DNA of 64,000 nucleotides from DASXUG01 sp964620425. Its GTDB lineage: Bacteria > Pseudomonadota > Gammaproteobacteria > Burkholderiales > Methylophilaceae. The notes beneath the pieces were generated by a model, which did not search any database, had not been told where the DNA came from, and saw nothing but the letters and a program-made list of their open reading frames with translations. Of this stretch, positions 9,613 to 17,375 are shown in pieces; positions within the stretch are counted from its first letter, which is position 1, and every line of letters begins with the position of its first letter. Both the position numbers and the translations under genes were made by a program. The stretch is taken from contig CAZUGV010000009.1 of assembly GCA_964620425.1 (NCBI GenBank), positions 14,415-78,414 of the forward strand, read 5' to 3'.

Positions 9613-9923
9613 GTAGGTTGGGTGGAGCAACCCGATACCCAACAATCACTAAACCCAATCTATAAAATCAATTTTGTATAAAACTGCCACATTGCATTGT
9701 GGGTATGGCGCCACTCCGAGCGGCTTTAGCCGCCGTAGAGGCGGACATGCCCCTTGCGGGTATATCGGCTTTGCCTCCACCCACACGGTAAAAGCACCGT
9801 ATATAAATCACGCATTCAGGATATTACGTTGCATTAAATACCCCTTACAATAATCACCTTATTGCTTGGATTTTATATGGGTTATCGTAGCGCTTGGCAT
9901 GCTGACGGTGTCTATTGTTTACG
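9613..9923 (+). repeat. repeat-rich gap, copy A of a dispersed element with hairpins
   Basis: No gene is seen in 9607-10023. It opens with GTAG followed by the inverted repeat GTTGGGT/ACCCAAC (9617-9643), a REP-like head. Then come 62 bp (9643-9704) and a tail (9881-9923) that recur at 10471-10530 and 10532-10576. Copy A differs by an extra block of about 175 bp (9705-9880). The hairpin CCACA/TGTGG (9687-9702) is CCGCA/TGCGG in copy B, a compensatory change. Confidence 0.6.
9720..9762 (+). repeat. two-hairpin repeat module inside copy A
   Basis: Hairpin GCGGC-TTTA-GCCGC (9720-9733), 9 bp, then a 20-bp block from GGACATG to GGGTA with TGCCC/GGGTA arms (9743-9762). The same architecture, with identical 9-bp spacing, occurs on the minus strand at 50607-50651 inside a TIR element. 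The 20-bp block is 17/20 identical and the other hairpin has different bases but the same form. Confidence 0.6.
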
Positions 9924-10023
9924 ATAAATCAAATATTCGCAGATAATCGGATCATCGTCTGAATACACCAAGCTACCGTAATTATGTTCTAATTCTGCAA
10001 CAGTCACATTAAACGAGATTCCA

Positions 10024-10383
10024 ATGGCAAAAAATGTACTAGGCACCCCTTTACAAACATGTAGTTTAGATCCGCTAACTGGCTTTACCAGAACGGGTTG
10101 CTGTGAAACAGGCGCTGAAGACACGGGCAGCCACACCGTATGCTGCCAAGTAACAGAGGAGTTTTTAGCGTTCTCAAAAACACGAGGTAACGATTTATCG
10201 ACAGCACGCCCCGAATACGGGTTTGCGGGACTAAAACCAAACGACCGCTGGTGTTTATGCGCAACAAGATGGCACGAAGCCGCAGAAGCAGGGTTTGCCC
10301 CGCCAGTGATTTTAGAGGCCACGCATGAAAAATGTTTAGCACATGTAAGCTTAGCAGATTTGAAGTATCACGCGCTCAGGTAG
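10024..10383 (+). CDS. DUF2237 family protein
   Basis: A small soluble protein of unknown biochemical function. The 119-residue product matches the DUF2237 pattern as I know it: NVLGTPLQTCSLDPLTGF, RTGCCETGAEDTGSHTVC, the very conserved EFLAFSKTRGNDLSTARPE, GLKPNDRWCLCATRW and EATHEKCL. Several conserved cysteines (C13, the CC pair, C in HTVCCQ, CLC) suggest metal or redox chemistry, but none is proven. It is bracketed by two diverged direct copies of a hairpin-bearing repeat (9613-9923 and 10471-10576), so it may sit in a mobile or duplicated segment. Confidence 0.9.
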   Translation: MAKNVLGTPLQTCSLDPLTGFTRTGCCETGAEDTGSHTVCCQVTEEFLAFSKTRGNDLSTARPEYGFAGLKPNDRWCLCATRWHEAAEAGFAPPVILEATHEKCLAHVSLADLKYHALR

Positions 10384-10470
10384 GTTTGCTGAGCGTTGTT
10401 TGTGATGGCAACAAATGCAATACTTGGGGCGAAAATCAAGCAAAGATGGGTGGACCAACGCCATACCAAT

Positions 10471-10576
10471 CAATCACTAAATCCAATCTATTTAATCAAT
10501 TTTCATAAAACTGCCGCATTGTTTTGCGGTCTAACATCATCGCGCTCGACATGCTGGAGGTGTCTATTTTTTTACG
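10471..10576 (+). repeat. copy B of the dispersed hairpin element
   Basis: Diverged direct repeat of 9643-9704 plus 9881-9923, without the intervening block of copy A. It contains the hairpin CCGCA-TTGTTT-TGCGG (10514-10529), whose stem keeps pairing through a compensatory change relative to copy A. A 63-codon open frame crossing it is not supported as a gene. Confidence 0.6.
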
Positions 10577-10837
10577 GTAACCGTTGAGTTCAGAGCAGGT
10601 GGGTTCACCCATGCTCAACATGTAATAAATTGTTTTAAAATGTAAATTTTTGTTTAAATTGCAATATAAAACTGTTACAGTAGAGTGACATAAAGACTAC
10701 TGATAGTCACTGATGTAAATATTGTAAAGCTTTCAATATGTAGAGTTTCGATGGAAATTTAACGTGGTTTAAATCCAGCTCTTAATTTAAGTTTATTAGA
10801 TGAAAGCTTGATAATTTCATTATGCGCGGAGGCATAT

Positions 10838-11785
10838 GTGAAAGGAAACAATCTTTTTTTAAACTTACTGTTGAACTCTTTAAGCGAACAAATTGCTGTT
10901 ATCAATCAAGACGGTGTAATCATTTATGTCAACCAATCATGGATCAACTATGGTGTGATGAACGGCATGCACGCTGACTATGAGTGGATAGGTGGCAACT
11001 ACTTGAAGGTTTGTCATAATGGCTTAGATGACGCAGGCGATCCTGTCTGCAACACGACAAGCGGTATTTTAGAAGTGGTGAACGGTCTTAGAGACTATTA
11101 CGAAGCAGAATATCCATGTGACAGCCTAGACCAACGCCGCTGGTACATCTTAAGAGCGACCCCTTTAAAAGGCTGGAAGAGCAAGCTATTTGTCATCTCT
11201 CACATAGAGATTACCGACAGAAAAATCATGGAAGACAAATTACAGCTTTTGTCGAAGACGGATCCGTTAACTGGTCTTGCCAATCGAAAACATCTGAATG
11301 ATTTCTTAATGGTCGAGTGGAAACGTGGTTTGCGCAGCCAAAAACCCATGAGTGTTTTATTGATTGATATAGACCACTTTAAACAATACAACGATAGGTA
11401 TGGTCACATTCAGGGCGATGATTGTTTAATAAAAGTGAGCAATATCATCAATCAATCTGTGCATCGATGCTCTGATTTAGTCGCGCGGTTCGGAGGAGAA
11501 GAATTCATCATCGTCATGGGGGAAACTCATGCCGCGATGGCTGAAAAGGTCGCCATTGAGCTATGTAATCGAGTACGCGAAGCTAAACTGCCTCACCAAG
11601 AAGGTAAAGTTGTAACTGTCAGCATTGGCGTTAGCACATTGATTCCAGCACAACATTTAGATGAGATTGTCCTGCTCGCGCAAGCTGATAAAGCGCTTTA
11701 TCTTGCAAAGAGAAACGGGCGAAATCGAGTAAAAGTTTTTACAGAAGACCTTCTGCCAACCCCAATAACGGTTGAAACCAACTAG
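10838..11785 (+). CDS. PAS-GGDEF diguanylate cyclase
   Basis: Makes the second messenger cyclic di-GMP from two GTP. The 315-residue protein has an N-terminal PAS sensor (about residues 10-128) ending in the usual short helix EITDRKIMEDKLQLLSKTDPLTGLANR. A GGDEF domain (about 138-310) follows, with an active GGEEF signature at 219-223 and an inhibitory-site RCSD at 210-213, five residues before it. There is no signal peptide or membrane segment, so it should be a soluble sensor. GTG 10838 is chosen over the upstream TTG at 10808 because GGAGG lies 5 bp before it. Type IV pili encoded at 33-45 kb are a plausible output, by inference. Confidence 0.93.
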   Translation: MKGNNLFLNLLLNSLSEQIAVINQDGVIIYVNQSWINYGVMNGMHADYEWIGGNYLKVCHNGLDDAGDPVCNTTSGILEVVNGLRDYYEAEYPCDSLDQRRWYILRATPLKGWKSKLFVISHIEITDRKIMEDKLQLLSKTDPLTGLANRKHLNDFLMVEWKRGLRSQKPMSVLLIDIDHFKQYNDRYGHIQGDDCLIKVSNIINQSVHRCSDLVARFGGEEFIIVMGETHAAMAEKVAIELCNRVREAKLPHQEGKVVTVSIGVSTLIPAQHLDEIVLLAQADKALYLAKRNGRNRVKVFTEDLLPTPITVETN

Positions 11786-11803
11786 AATAATTAGGAGTGA
11801 ACC

Positions 11804-11841
11804 TCAGTGGTTGCGGAGTTTTTATCCAACGCAACCACTGA
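11804..11841. repeat. 12-bp perfect inverted repeat between convergent genes
   Basis: Arms TCAGTGGTTGCG (11804-11815) and CGCAACCACTGA (11830-11841) are separated by 14 bp containing T5. It lies between the diguanylate cyclase and ettA, which converge. There is no T-tract after the stem, so this is either a non-canonical terminator or a protein site. Confidence 0.5.
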
Positions 11842-11910
11842 ATGTCATCTTGCCAAACATGAGTCTCGATTCAGCGTGTAAGTTTCACTAATACGCTATG
11901 TTACGTCCCA

Positions 11911-13575
11911 TCATCGCGTGATTGGTTTGTATCGAATACGTTTAGGTTTAGCGCCTTCTTCACCCAAACGTTTTTTCTTATCGGCTTCATATTCCTGATA
12001 ATTGCCGTTGAAGAACGTCCATTGTGACTCGCCTTCTGCCGCTAGGATATGCGTTGCAATACGGTCTAGGAACCAACGATCATGTGAGATCACCAACACG
12101 CAGCCTGCAAACTCTAACAAAGCATCTTCTAGCGCACGTAGGGTTTCTACATCTAAGTCGTTTGAGGGTTCATCCAGCAATAATACATTGCCGCCAGAAA
12201 TTAAGGTTTTTGCCAAGTGCAAACGCCCGCGTTCACCGCCTGAGAGTTGCCCCACCACTTTTTGTTGGTCGCCGCCTTTAAAGTTAAAGCGGCCGATATA
12301 GGCGCGTGAGGGGGTTTCGTAACGCCCGACGGTTAAGATGTCTGAGCCGCCTGAAATCTCGTCAAACACCGTTTTGGTGTCACTTAAATTGTCACGACTT
12401 TGGTCGACATACGCCAATTTGACGGTTTGACCGATGTTCACTTCGCCAGAATCGGGTTGCTCTTTACCCGTAATCATTTTAAATATGGTGGATTTACCCG
12501 CACCGTTAGGGCCAATCACACCCACAATCGCACCTGCGGGTACGGTGAAGCTTAAATTGTCGATGAGTAAGCGATCCCCAAAAGCCTTCGTTACGTTGTT
12601 AAACTCAATAACTTGGTCGCCTAAACGCTCGCCCACGGGGATGAAAATCTCCTGCGTTTCGTTACGTTTTTGGTATTCAGCGCTTGCTAGTTCTTCATAG
12701 CGTGCAATACGTGCCTTGCTCTTGGCTTGGCGTGCTTTCGGATTTTGGCGCACCCACTCAAGCTCGGTATTCAAGGCTTTACGGCGTGCAGATTCTTGCG
12801 ACTCCTCTTGTTTCAAGCGTTCTTGTTTTTGGTCTAACCAGCTTGAGTAATTGCCTTTCCAAGGAATACCATGCCCGCGGTCTAGCTCTAAAATCCACTC
12901 AGCGGCATTATCTAAAAAGTAACGGTCATGCGTCACCGCCACTACTGTTCCAGGGAAGCGCACTAAAAACTGCTCCAGCCACTCTACAGATTCCGCATCC
13001 AAGTGGTTGGTTGGCTCGTCTAGCAACAACATGTCGGGCTTGGAAAGCAATAGCTTACACAAGGCGACACGACGTTTTTCGCCACCTGATAACGGGCCGA
13101 TTTTTGCATCCCACGCAGGTAAGCGTAATGCATCTGCGGCGATTTCTAATTGATGCTCAACATCGGAGCCACTGGCAGCAATGATGTTTTCATATTTGGC
13201 TTGTTCATCTGCCAATTTATCAAAATCAGCATCTGGGTCGGCATACGCGGCGTAAATCTCTTCTAATTTCTGCTTGGCTTCCATCACCGCGCCCATGCCA
13301 CTTTCAACCTCTTCTCGCACGGTTTTTTCAGGGTCTAGTTGTGGCTCCTGGGGTAAATACCCGATAGAAATATTGGGCAGATGCTGAACATCGCCCTCAA
13401 TTTCTTTGTCCACACCCGCCATGATGCGTAACACGGTGGATTTACCTGAGCCGTTTAAGCCAAGCAAACCAATTTTTGCGCCGGGGAAGAAAGACAGTGA
13501 AATGTCTTTAATAATTTGACGTTTAGGGGGGACGATTTTGCTCACGCGGAGCATCGACATTACATATTGAGCCAT
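11911..13575 (-). CDS. ettA: energy-dependent translational throttle ATPase EttA
   Basis: ABC-F protein that binds the ribosomal E site and gates the first peptide bond according to ATP/ADP level. The 554-residue product has two ABC cassettes: Walker A GLNGSGKST and LSGGEKRRVALCKLLL signature in the first, GPNGAGKST and LSGGERGRLHLAKTL in the second. The ABC-F linker between them carries the arm and P-site tRNA interaction region. The start MAQYVMSM is chosen because the family begins MAQ(F/Y)V; the frame runs four codons further upstream. Length matches E. coli EttA (555). It is divergent from yaeQ. Confidence 0.97.
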   Translation of the reverse strand: MAQYVMSMLRVSKIVPPKRQIIKDISLSFFPGAKIGLLGLNGSGKSTVLRIMAGVDKEIEGDVQHLPNISIGYLPQEPQLDPEKTVREEVESGMGAVMEAKQKLEEIYAAYADPDADFDKLADEQAKYENIIAASGSDVEHQLEIAADALRLPAWDAKIGPLSGGEKRRVALCKLLLSKPDMLLLDEPTNHLDAESVEWLEQFLVRFPGTVVAVTHDRYFLDNAAEWILELDRGHGIPWKGNYSSWLDQKQERLKQEESQESARRKALNTELEWVRQNPKARQAKSKARIARYEELASAEYQKRNETQEIFIPVGERLGDQVIEFNNVTKAFGDRLLIDNLSFTVPAGAIVGVIGPNGAGKSTIFKMITGKEQPDSGEVNIGQTVKLAYVDQSRDNLSDTKTVFDEISGGSDILTVGRYETPSRAYIGRFNFKGGDQQKVVGQLSGGERGRLHLAKTLISGGNVLLLDEPSNDLDVETLRALEDALLEFAGCVLVISHDRWFLDRIATHILAAEGESQWTFFNGNYQEYEADKKKRLGEEGAKPKRIRYKPITR

Positions 13576-13729
13576 TTTTATTTTCAAGCAATCACAAAAA
13601 CGTTAGCTTACTGTATTGCGCTCAACTTGTGTATCTCTCAATTTGCTTATCATGCCATACACACAAGTTTTCGCTTGCCTGATCACAAACTGGTACTATC
13701 CACACCTATTAAATAAAGGCTTAAATGAT

Positions 13730-14263
13730 ATGGCATTAAAATCTACCATCTACAAAGCTGAACTGAATGTGGCGGATATGGATCGCCACTATTATCAGCA
13801 GCATAGCTTAACACTTGCCCGCCACCCATCGGAAACCGAAGAGCGCTTAATGGTACGCTTGATTGCTTTTACCTTGTTTGCGTCTGAAACGCTCGCTTTT
13901 GGCAAAGGCTTGAGTGACGATGAAGAACCCGATTTATGGCAAAAAGACCTGACGGGCGCAATAGAGTTATGGATTGAAGTAGGCTTGCCAGATGAACGCA
14001 TTCTTCGCAAAGCCTGTGGTCGTGCAAGCCAAGTAGCAGTAATCATCTATGGTGGTAGAGCCGCTGATCTGTGGTGGGCTCAAAACAGCAAAGCATTATT
14101 AAAATTGAATAACTTAAGGGTAATCAACCTGCCAGAGACTGATAGCCTAACCAATGCTTGTTCTCGCAATATGAACATCAGCTGCACCCTACAAGATGCA
14201 CAGATTTTAGTGAGTGATGGCCAAGGTAGCTTTGATATAAACCCCGTCACGCTTGGCGGCTAA
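13730..14263 (+). CDS. yaeQ: YaeQ family protein
   Basis: Conserved proteobacterial protein of uncertain role; known structures show a PD-(D/E)XK-like nuclease fold. The 177-residue product begins MALKSTIYKAELNVADMDR, as E. coli YaeQ does (MALKATIYKA). It contains the hallmark LTLARHPSETEERLMVRL and the segment ELWIEVGLPDERILRKAC. The open frame extends upstream to 13616, but homology fixes the start at ATG 13730 with AAAGG upstream. ycaO follows after 107 bp in the same direction. Confidence 0.94.
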   Translation: MALKSTIYKAELNVADMDRHYYQQHSLTLARHPSETEERLMVRLIAFTLFASETLAFGKGLSDDEEPDLWQKDLTGAIELWIEVGLPDERILRKACGRASQVAVIIYGGRAADLWWAQNSKALLKLNNLRVINLPETDSLTNACSRNMNISCTLQDAQILVSDGQGSFDINPVTLGG

Positions 14264-14370
14264 TACACTGATGGCTTCAATATACCGCATTTGATTGTTA
14301 AAGCTGCGCTATAAGTCTGTAATATGCTGACTAACTTTATTTTTGACACAACATTTAGGCGACTATCCAC

Positions 14371-16131
14371 ATGTCCACTACCGAAAATTTAACACCTACT
14401 GAAACGTTTATCCCAAGCAAAGATGCCTCGCTTGAATCTTCCATCAGCACTTTGCAAAGCAAATTATTAGCGCTTGGTTTCCATGTGGAAGAGCGTTCTT
14501 GGCTCAATGAAATTGAAAATATCTGGTCGGTGCATGTGAGTGATCGCGATTGTCCACGCCTATTTAGCAATGGCAAAGGTGCATCGCAATTGGCGGCGCG
14601 TGCCAGCGCTTTGGGCGAATACTTTGAGCGACTCAGCACCAATTATTTTTGGACGCATTTTTATCTAGGCGAAACCATCGCCAACCAACCCTTTGTGCAT
14701 TACCCAAGCGAGCAATGGTTTCCGCTAACAGGCGACAAGTGGCCTAAAGGCCTACTCACGCCAGAGCTACAAAAGTTCTATAACCCAGAAGGTGGCGCGA
14801 TTGCCAGCCAGTTAATCGACCTCAATTCTGGCAACGCAGAGCGCGGTATTTGCACCATTCCCTACACTCGCTTGCGTGATGAAAAAATCGCATTATTCCC
14901 CGTCAATCTGATCGGCAATCTTTATGTGAGCAACGGCATGTCTGCGGGCAATACCATGATGGAAGCACGCACCCAAGCATTAGCCGAAATTTTCGAGCGT
15001 GACATTAAATACAAAATTATTCGTGAAGGCATTTGCCTGCCTGATGTGCCAGAAGCAATCATCAATCGCTACCCACGTATTGCGGCGGGTATTGCTGGTC
15101 TGCGCAAAGCTGGTTACGGCATATTGGTAAAAGATGCCTCTTTAGGCGGCAAATATCCCGTGATGAACGTGACCTTATTGCATCCAGATGACCAAGGCTG
15201 CTTTGCCAGTTTTGGTGCGCATCCACGCTTTGAAGTGGCGCTAGAGCGAGCGCTCACAGAGCTGCTGCAAGGTCGCGCCATTGACGGTCTCACCAACTTT
15301 GCCGCCCCAGGTTTTGATATGGAAGAAATTGCCGATTCACAAAACTTAGAAATCCACTTTGTAGATTCCAGCGGCGTGATTAGCTGGAATTTTCTGCGTA
15401 ACACCCCAGATTTTGAGTTTGTCGATTGGAACTTCGGCACAACCACTGAGGAAGATTACCACTGGTGCGTCAACACCATCCACGCCAGTGGTCACGATAT
15501 TTATGTGGCGGATTTCACCCATTTAGGCGTTTACGCCTGCCGTATTTTTGTGCCGGGCATGTCTGAAATCTACCCAGTAGAAGAGCTACAGTGGGAAAAC
15601 AACAGCGTAGGCAACCAAGTGCGCCCTGCCATGTTGCGTTTGCAAGACTTAACAGAAGAAGAAAGTGCCGAGCTTTTAGATACATTTTTATCGCTAGAGC
15701 TCGCAGATGAGTTGCCAGTGACAACGCTAATCGGCCTATGTGCGGATGCCAACACCGTTTGGGCAGATTTGCGTGTAGGCGAAATAAAAACGCTACTAGG
15801 GTTAGCTATTGGTGACCAAGACGCGATTTTAGACGGCTGTGTGTGGATAGAGCAGTTTGGCGAACTGCCAGAAGCCCGCGCCCGCGTGTATCGCTGCGTA
15901 GAAAAAATCATCAAAATGCTGGATACCTATGAGCTGGATGATATTGCCCCCTACGAAGTCAACTTATCACTGCTATACGGTGCAGAAACCTTAAAGCAAG
16001 CGCAACAGCTGGTGAATGGCGAAGTGCAGTTTTTCGGCTTGGATAATTTGGGCGCAGATATGCAAGGCAGCCAAATGCATCAACAATTATTAGCGGCGTA
16101 TCGCAAGGTGGGGGCGTTTAAAGTGAATTAA
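14371..16131 (+). CDS. ycaO: YcaO-domain protein (S12 methylthiolation-associated)
   Basis: YcaO domains bind ATP and phosphorylate amide backbones. E. coli YcaO, also 586 residues, potentiates RimO-dependent beta-methylthiolation of ribosomal protein S12. This product is 586 residues and matches along its length: TFIPSKDASLE near the start, GKGASQLAARASALGEYFERLS (residues about 68-89), and the nucleotide/Mg-binding region NLYVSNGMSAGNTMMEARTQALAEIFER. The TELLQGR and GVYACRIFVPGMSEIYP segments also match. The C-terminal third has tetratricopeptide-like helices. No RiPP precursor or cyclodehydratase partner gene is adjacent, so a peptide antibiotic role is unlikely. Confidence 0.95.
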   Translation: MSTTENLTPTETFIPSKDASLESSISTLQSKLLALGFHVEERSWLNEIENIWSVHVSDRDCPRLFSNGKGASQLAARASALGEYFERLSTNYFWTHFYLGETIANQPFVHYPSEQWFPLTGDKWPKGLLTPELQKFYNPEGGAIASQLIDLNSGNAERGICTIPYTRLRDEKIALFPVNLIGNLYVSNGMSAGNTMMEARTQALAEIFERDIKYKIIREGICLPDVPEAIINRYPRIAAGIAGLRKAGYGILVKDASLGGKYPVMNVTLLHPDDQGCFASFGAHPRFEVALERALTELLQGRAIDGLTNFAAPGFDMEEIADSQNLEIHFVDSSGVISWNFLRNTPDFEFVDWNFGTTTEEDYHWCVNTIHASGHDIYVADFTHLGVYACRIFVPGMSEIYPVEELQWENNSVGNQVRPAMLRLQDLTEEESAELLDTFLSLELADELPVTTLIGLCADANTVWADLRVGEIKTLLGLAIGDQDAILDGCVWIEQFGELPEARARVYRCVEKIIKMLDTYELDDIAPYEVNLSLLYGAETLKQAQQLVNGEVQFFGLDNLGADMQGSQMHQQLLAAYRKVGAFKVN

Positions 16132-16166
16132 ATGAGTGAGTTAAAAGGGTGAAATAAAACTTTCTC

Positions 16167-16195
16167 TTGACCTCAAGTTTTGGTTTGCGTAAAGT
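16167..16195 (+). promoter_or_regulatory. promoter of the EamA leader
   Basis: -35 TTGACC (16167-16172), 17-bp spacer, -10 TAAAGT (16190-16195). Transcription would begin near 16201-16206, so the leader ORF at 16206 would have almost no 5' untranslated region. This explains its lack of a Shine-Dalgarno sequence. Confidence 0.5.
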
Positions 16196-16205
16196 TCGCA
16201 CCCTT

Positions 16206-16292
16206 ATGAAAAACTTTACTTCCACATTAGCGATTATTGCCAAGGCGGTCTGGCTGCGAGCCAACTACTGCTGCGGTTGCTTTTGTGCGTAA
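16206..16292 (+). CDS. cysteine-codon-rich leader peptide (28 aa)
   Basis: Putative upstream ORF of 28 codons ending in tandem stops TAA TAA. Four of its last seven residues are cysteine (the end reads NYCCGCFCA). The start has no Shine-Dalgarno but sits about 10 bp after a plausible -10 box, compatible with leaderless translation. The Cys codons span 16269-16289 and contain GCGGTTGC (16273-16280), which can pair with GCAACCGC (16310-16317) downstream. That is the layout of a ribosome-mediated attenuator sensing Cys-tRNA. The peptide has no similarity I recognise. It is inferred from layout only; translation is untested. Confidence 0.45.
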   Translation: MKNFTSTLAIIAKAVWLRANYCCGCFCA

Positions 16293-16378
16293 TAAGTCTT
16301 CATAACATTGCAACCGCGGGCTCTCCGCGGTTGATCTAAAGTTGTTCCCCACCTCGTTGAGCCCCACATTTAAGGGCT
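16273..16378 (+). promoter_or_regulatory. candidate attenuator / SD-sequestering switch for the EamA exporter
   Basis: Mutually exclusive pairings are visible. Pairing 1:2 is GCGGTTGC (16273-16280) with GCAACCGC (16310-16317). It excludes 2:3, CAACCGCGG (16311-16319) with CCGCGGTTG (16325-16333). With 2:3 formed, AGCCC (16360-16364) can pair with GGGCT (16374-16378) and hide the AAGGG ribosome binding site (16372-16376). With 1:2 formed, GGGCTC (16318-16323) is free to pair with GAGCCC (16359-16364), exposing that site. Logic: full readthrough of Cys codons would favour exporter translation. Confidence 0.5.
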
Positions 16379-16383
16379 TTAAC

Positions 16384-17310
16384 ATGCAAACTCAAAAACA
16401 ACATATTTTCTTTGGTTCCATCATGGTGCTGGTATCGGCTATCGCATTTTCGTCTAAAGCGATTATTGTGAAGCTGGCGTACGTCTATGCGGTTGACGCG
16501 GCCACGCTGATTGCCTTACGTATGTTTTTTTCGATTCCGTTTTTTGTCAGTCTGGCGATTTGGGCGCACTCAAAACATACGCAAGATGCCTTAAGCCGAA
16601 CAGAGCTAGTAGGCATTGTTTTGCTCGCAGTGATTGGCGGTTATGGCTCGATGTGGTTGAATTTTGCGGGTTTGCAGTATGTCACCGCAGGTTTAGAGCG
16701 TGTGATTTTGTTTCTCTACCCCACCATGGTGGTACTGATGAGTGCTGCAGTCTTTAAACGCGCGATTAGCCGTCGTGAAATATTTGCTCTGGTTGCGAGC
16801 TATGCTGGCGTGATTTTAGTGGTTTGGCATGACGTTAGCTTACCACACGATGCCAGTGCAAAAACCCTGTTAGGCGCATTGTTGGTATTGGCTAGCGCGA
16901 TTGCCTATGCCGCTTACTTGGTGTGCAGCGGACGCATTATTCCGCGCCTCGGTGCTTCATTGTTTACGGCTTACACCATGCTCATTGCCACCGTCGCCAG
17001 CGCTGCGCACTTTGCAATCAGTGAAGATATTCACGTGGCGATGCATTTGCCCGCGCAAGTGTACTGGTTGTGCTTACTCATGGCGGTAGTGGCGACTGTA
17101 TTGCCATCCATCTTGATGAATATTGGCATTCAGCATTTAGGCAGCAGCAAGGCCGCATTGATGAGTTCAGTTGGGCCAGTTGCGACTATCTTTCTCGCCT
17201 ATTTACTTTTGGGCGAAACAGTGACGCTGGTGCAGTTGTTTGGCACGGCCTTAGTGTTGCTGGGGGTGTTGGCGATTAGCTTGGGTAAACGGTTAGAGCA
17301 TAAAGGTTAA
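16384..17310 (+). CDS. EamA/DMT family exporter
   Basis: Ten-helix drug/metabolite transporter with the two EamA repeats (about residues 8-140 and 155-298). The motif pattern fits: GSIMVLVSAIAFSSKAIIVK opening the first repeat, and a second repeat ending in PVATIFLAYLLLGETVTLVQLFG with the usual short tail. Such proteins export amino acids and related metabolites; the family's namesake E. coli EamA (YdeD) exports cysteine and O-acetylserine. ATG 16384 is chosen over the in-frame start at 16342 because AAGGG lies 7 bp upstream and homology starts here. The Cys-rich leader suggests a sulfur-metabolite substrate, by inference. Confidence 0.9.
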   Translation: MQTQKQHIFFGSIMVLVSAIAFSSKAIIVKLAYVYAVDAATLIALRMFFSIPFFVSLAIWAHSKHTQDALSRTELVGIVLLAVIGGYGSMWLNFAGLQYVTAGLERVILFLYPTMVVLMSAAVFKRAISRREIFALVASYAGVILVVWHDVSLPHDASAKTLLGALLVLASAIAYAAYLVCSGRIIPRLGASLFTAYTMLIATVASAAHFAISEDIHVAMHLPAQVYWLCLLMAVVATVLPSILMNIGIQHLGSSKAALMSSVGPVATIFLAYLLLGETVTLVQLFGTALVLLGVLAISLGKRLEHKG

Positions 17311-17375
17311 GGTTTGGTTAAGGGGCGCACTTTAACGCGCCCCATTAAATACTAGATAAATTGCTGTTTTTTAGG

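Noticed and set aside
9912..10322. A 136-codon minus-strand frame opposite the DUF2237 gene, whose last 39 residues look protein-like
   Set aside because: It is antisense to a clear DUF2237 gene for most of its length and has no ribosome site. The non-overlapping tail (about 9912-10020) could be a degraded gene end, but no family is recognised.
10396..10587. A 63-codon plus-strand frame
   Set aside because: It lies across repeat copy B, has no Shine-Dalgarno and no protein-like pattern.
12684..13184. A 166-codon plus-strand frame antisense to ettA
   Set aside because: ettA is unambiguous on the other strand; the frame is a codon-bias shadow.
14371..16131. A possible RiPP biosynthetic locus because of the YcaO domain
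   Set aside because: Length and sequence match E. coli-type YcaO, with no cyclodehydratase partner, protease, or Cys/Ser-rich precursor next to it. The Cys-rich leader peptide at 16206 lies downstream, ends in a codon cluster that fits attenuation, and lacks a leader-core layout.
16145..16205. Nested inverted arms AAGGGTG/CACCCTT and AACTTT/AAAGTT before the EamA leader
   Set aside because: They span the inferred promoter and would mostly lie upstream of the transcript start, so an RNA structure is unlikely. Chance or an upstream terminator remnant of ycaO cannot be excluded.
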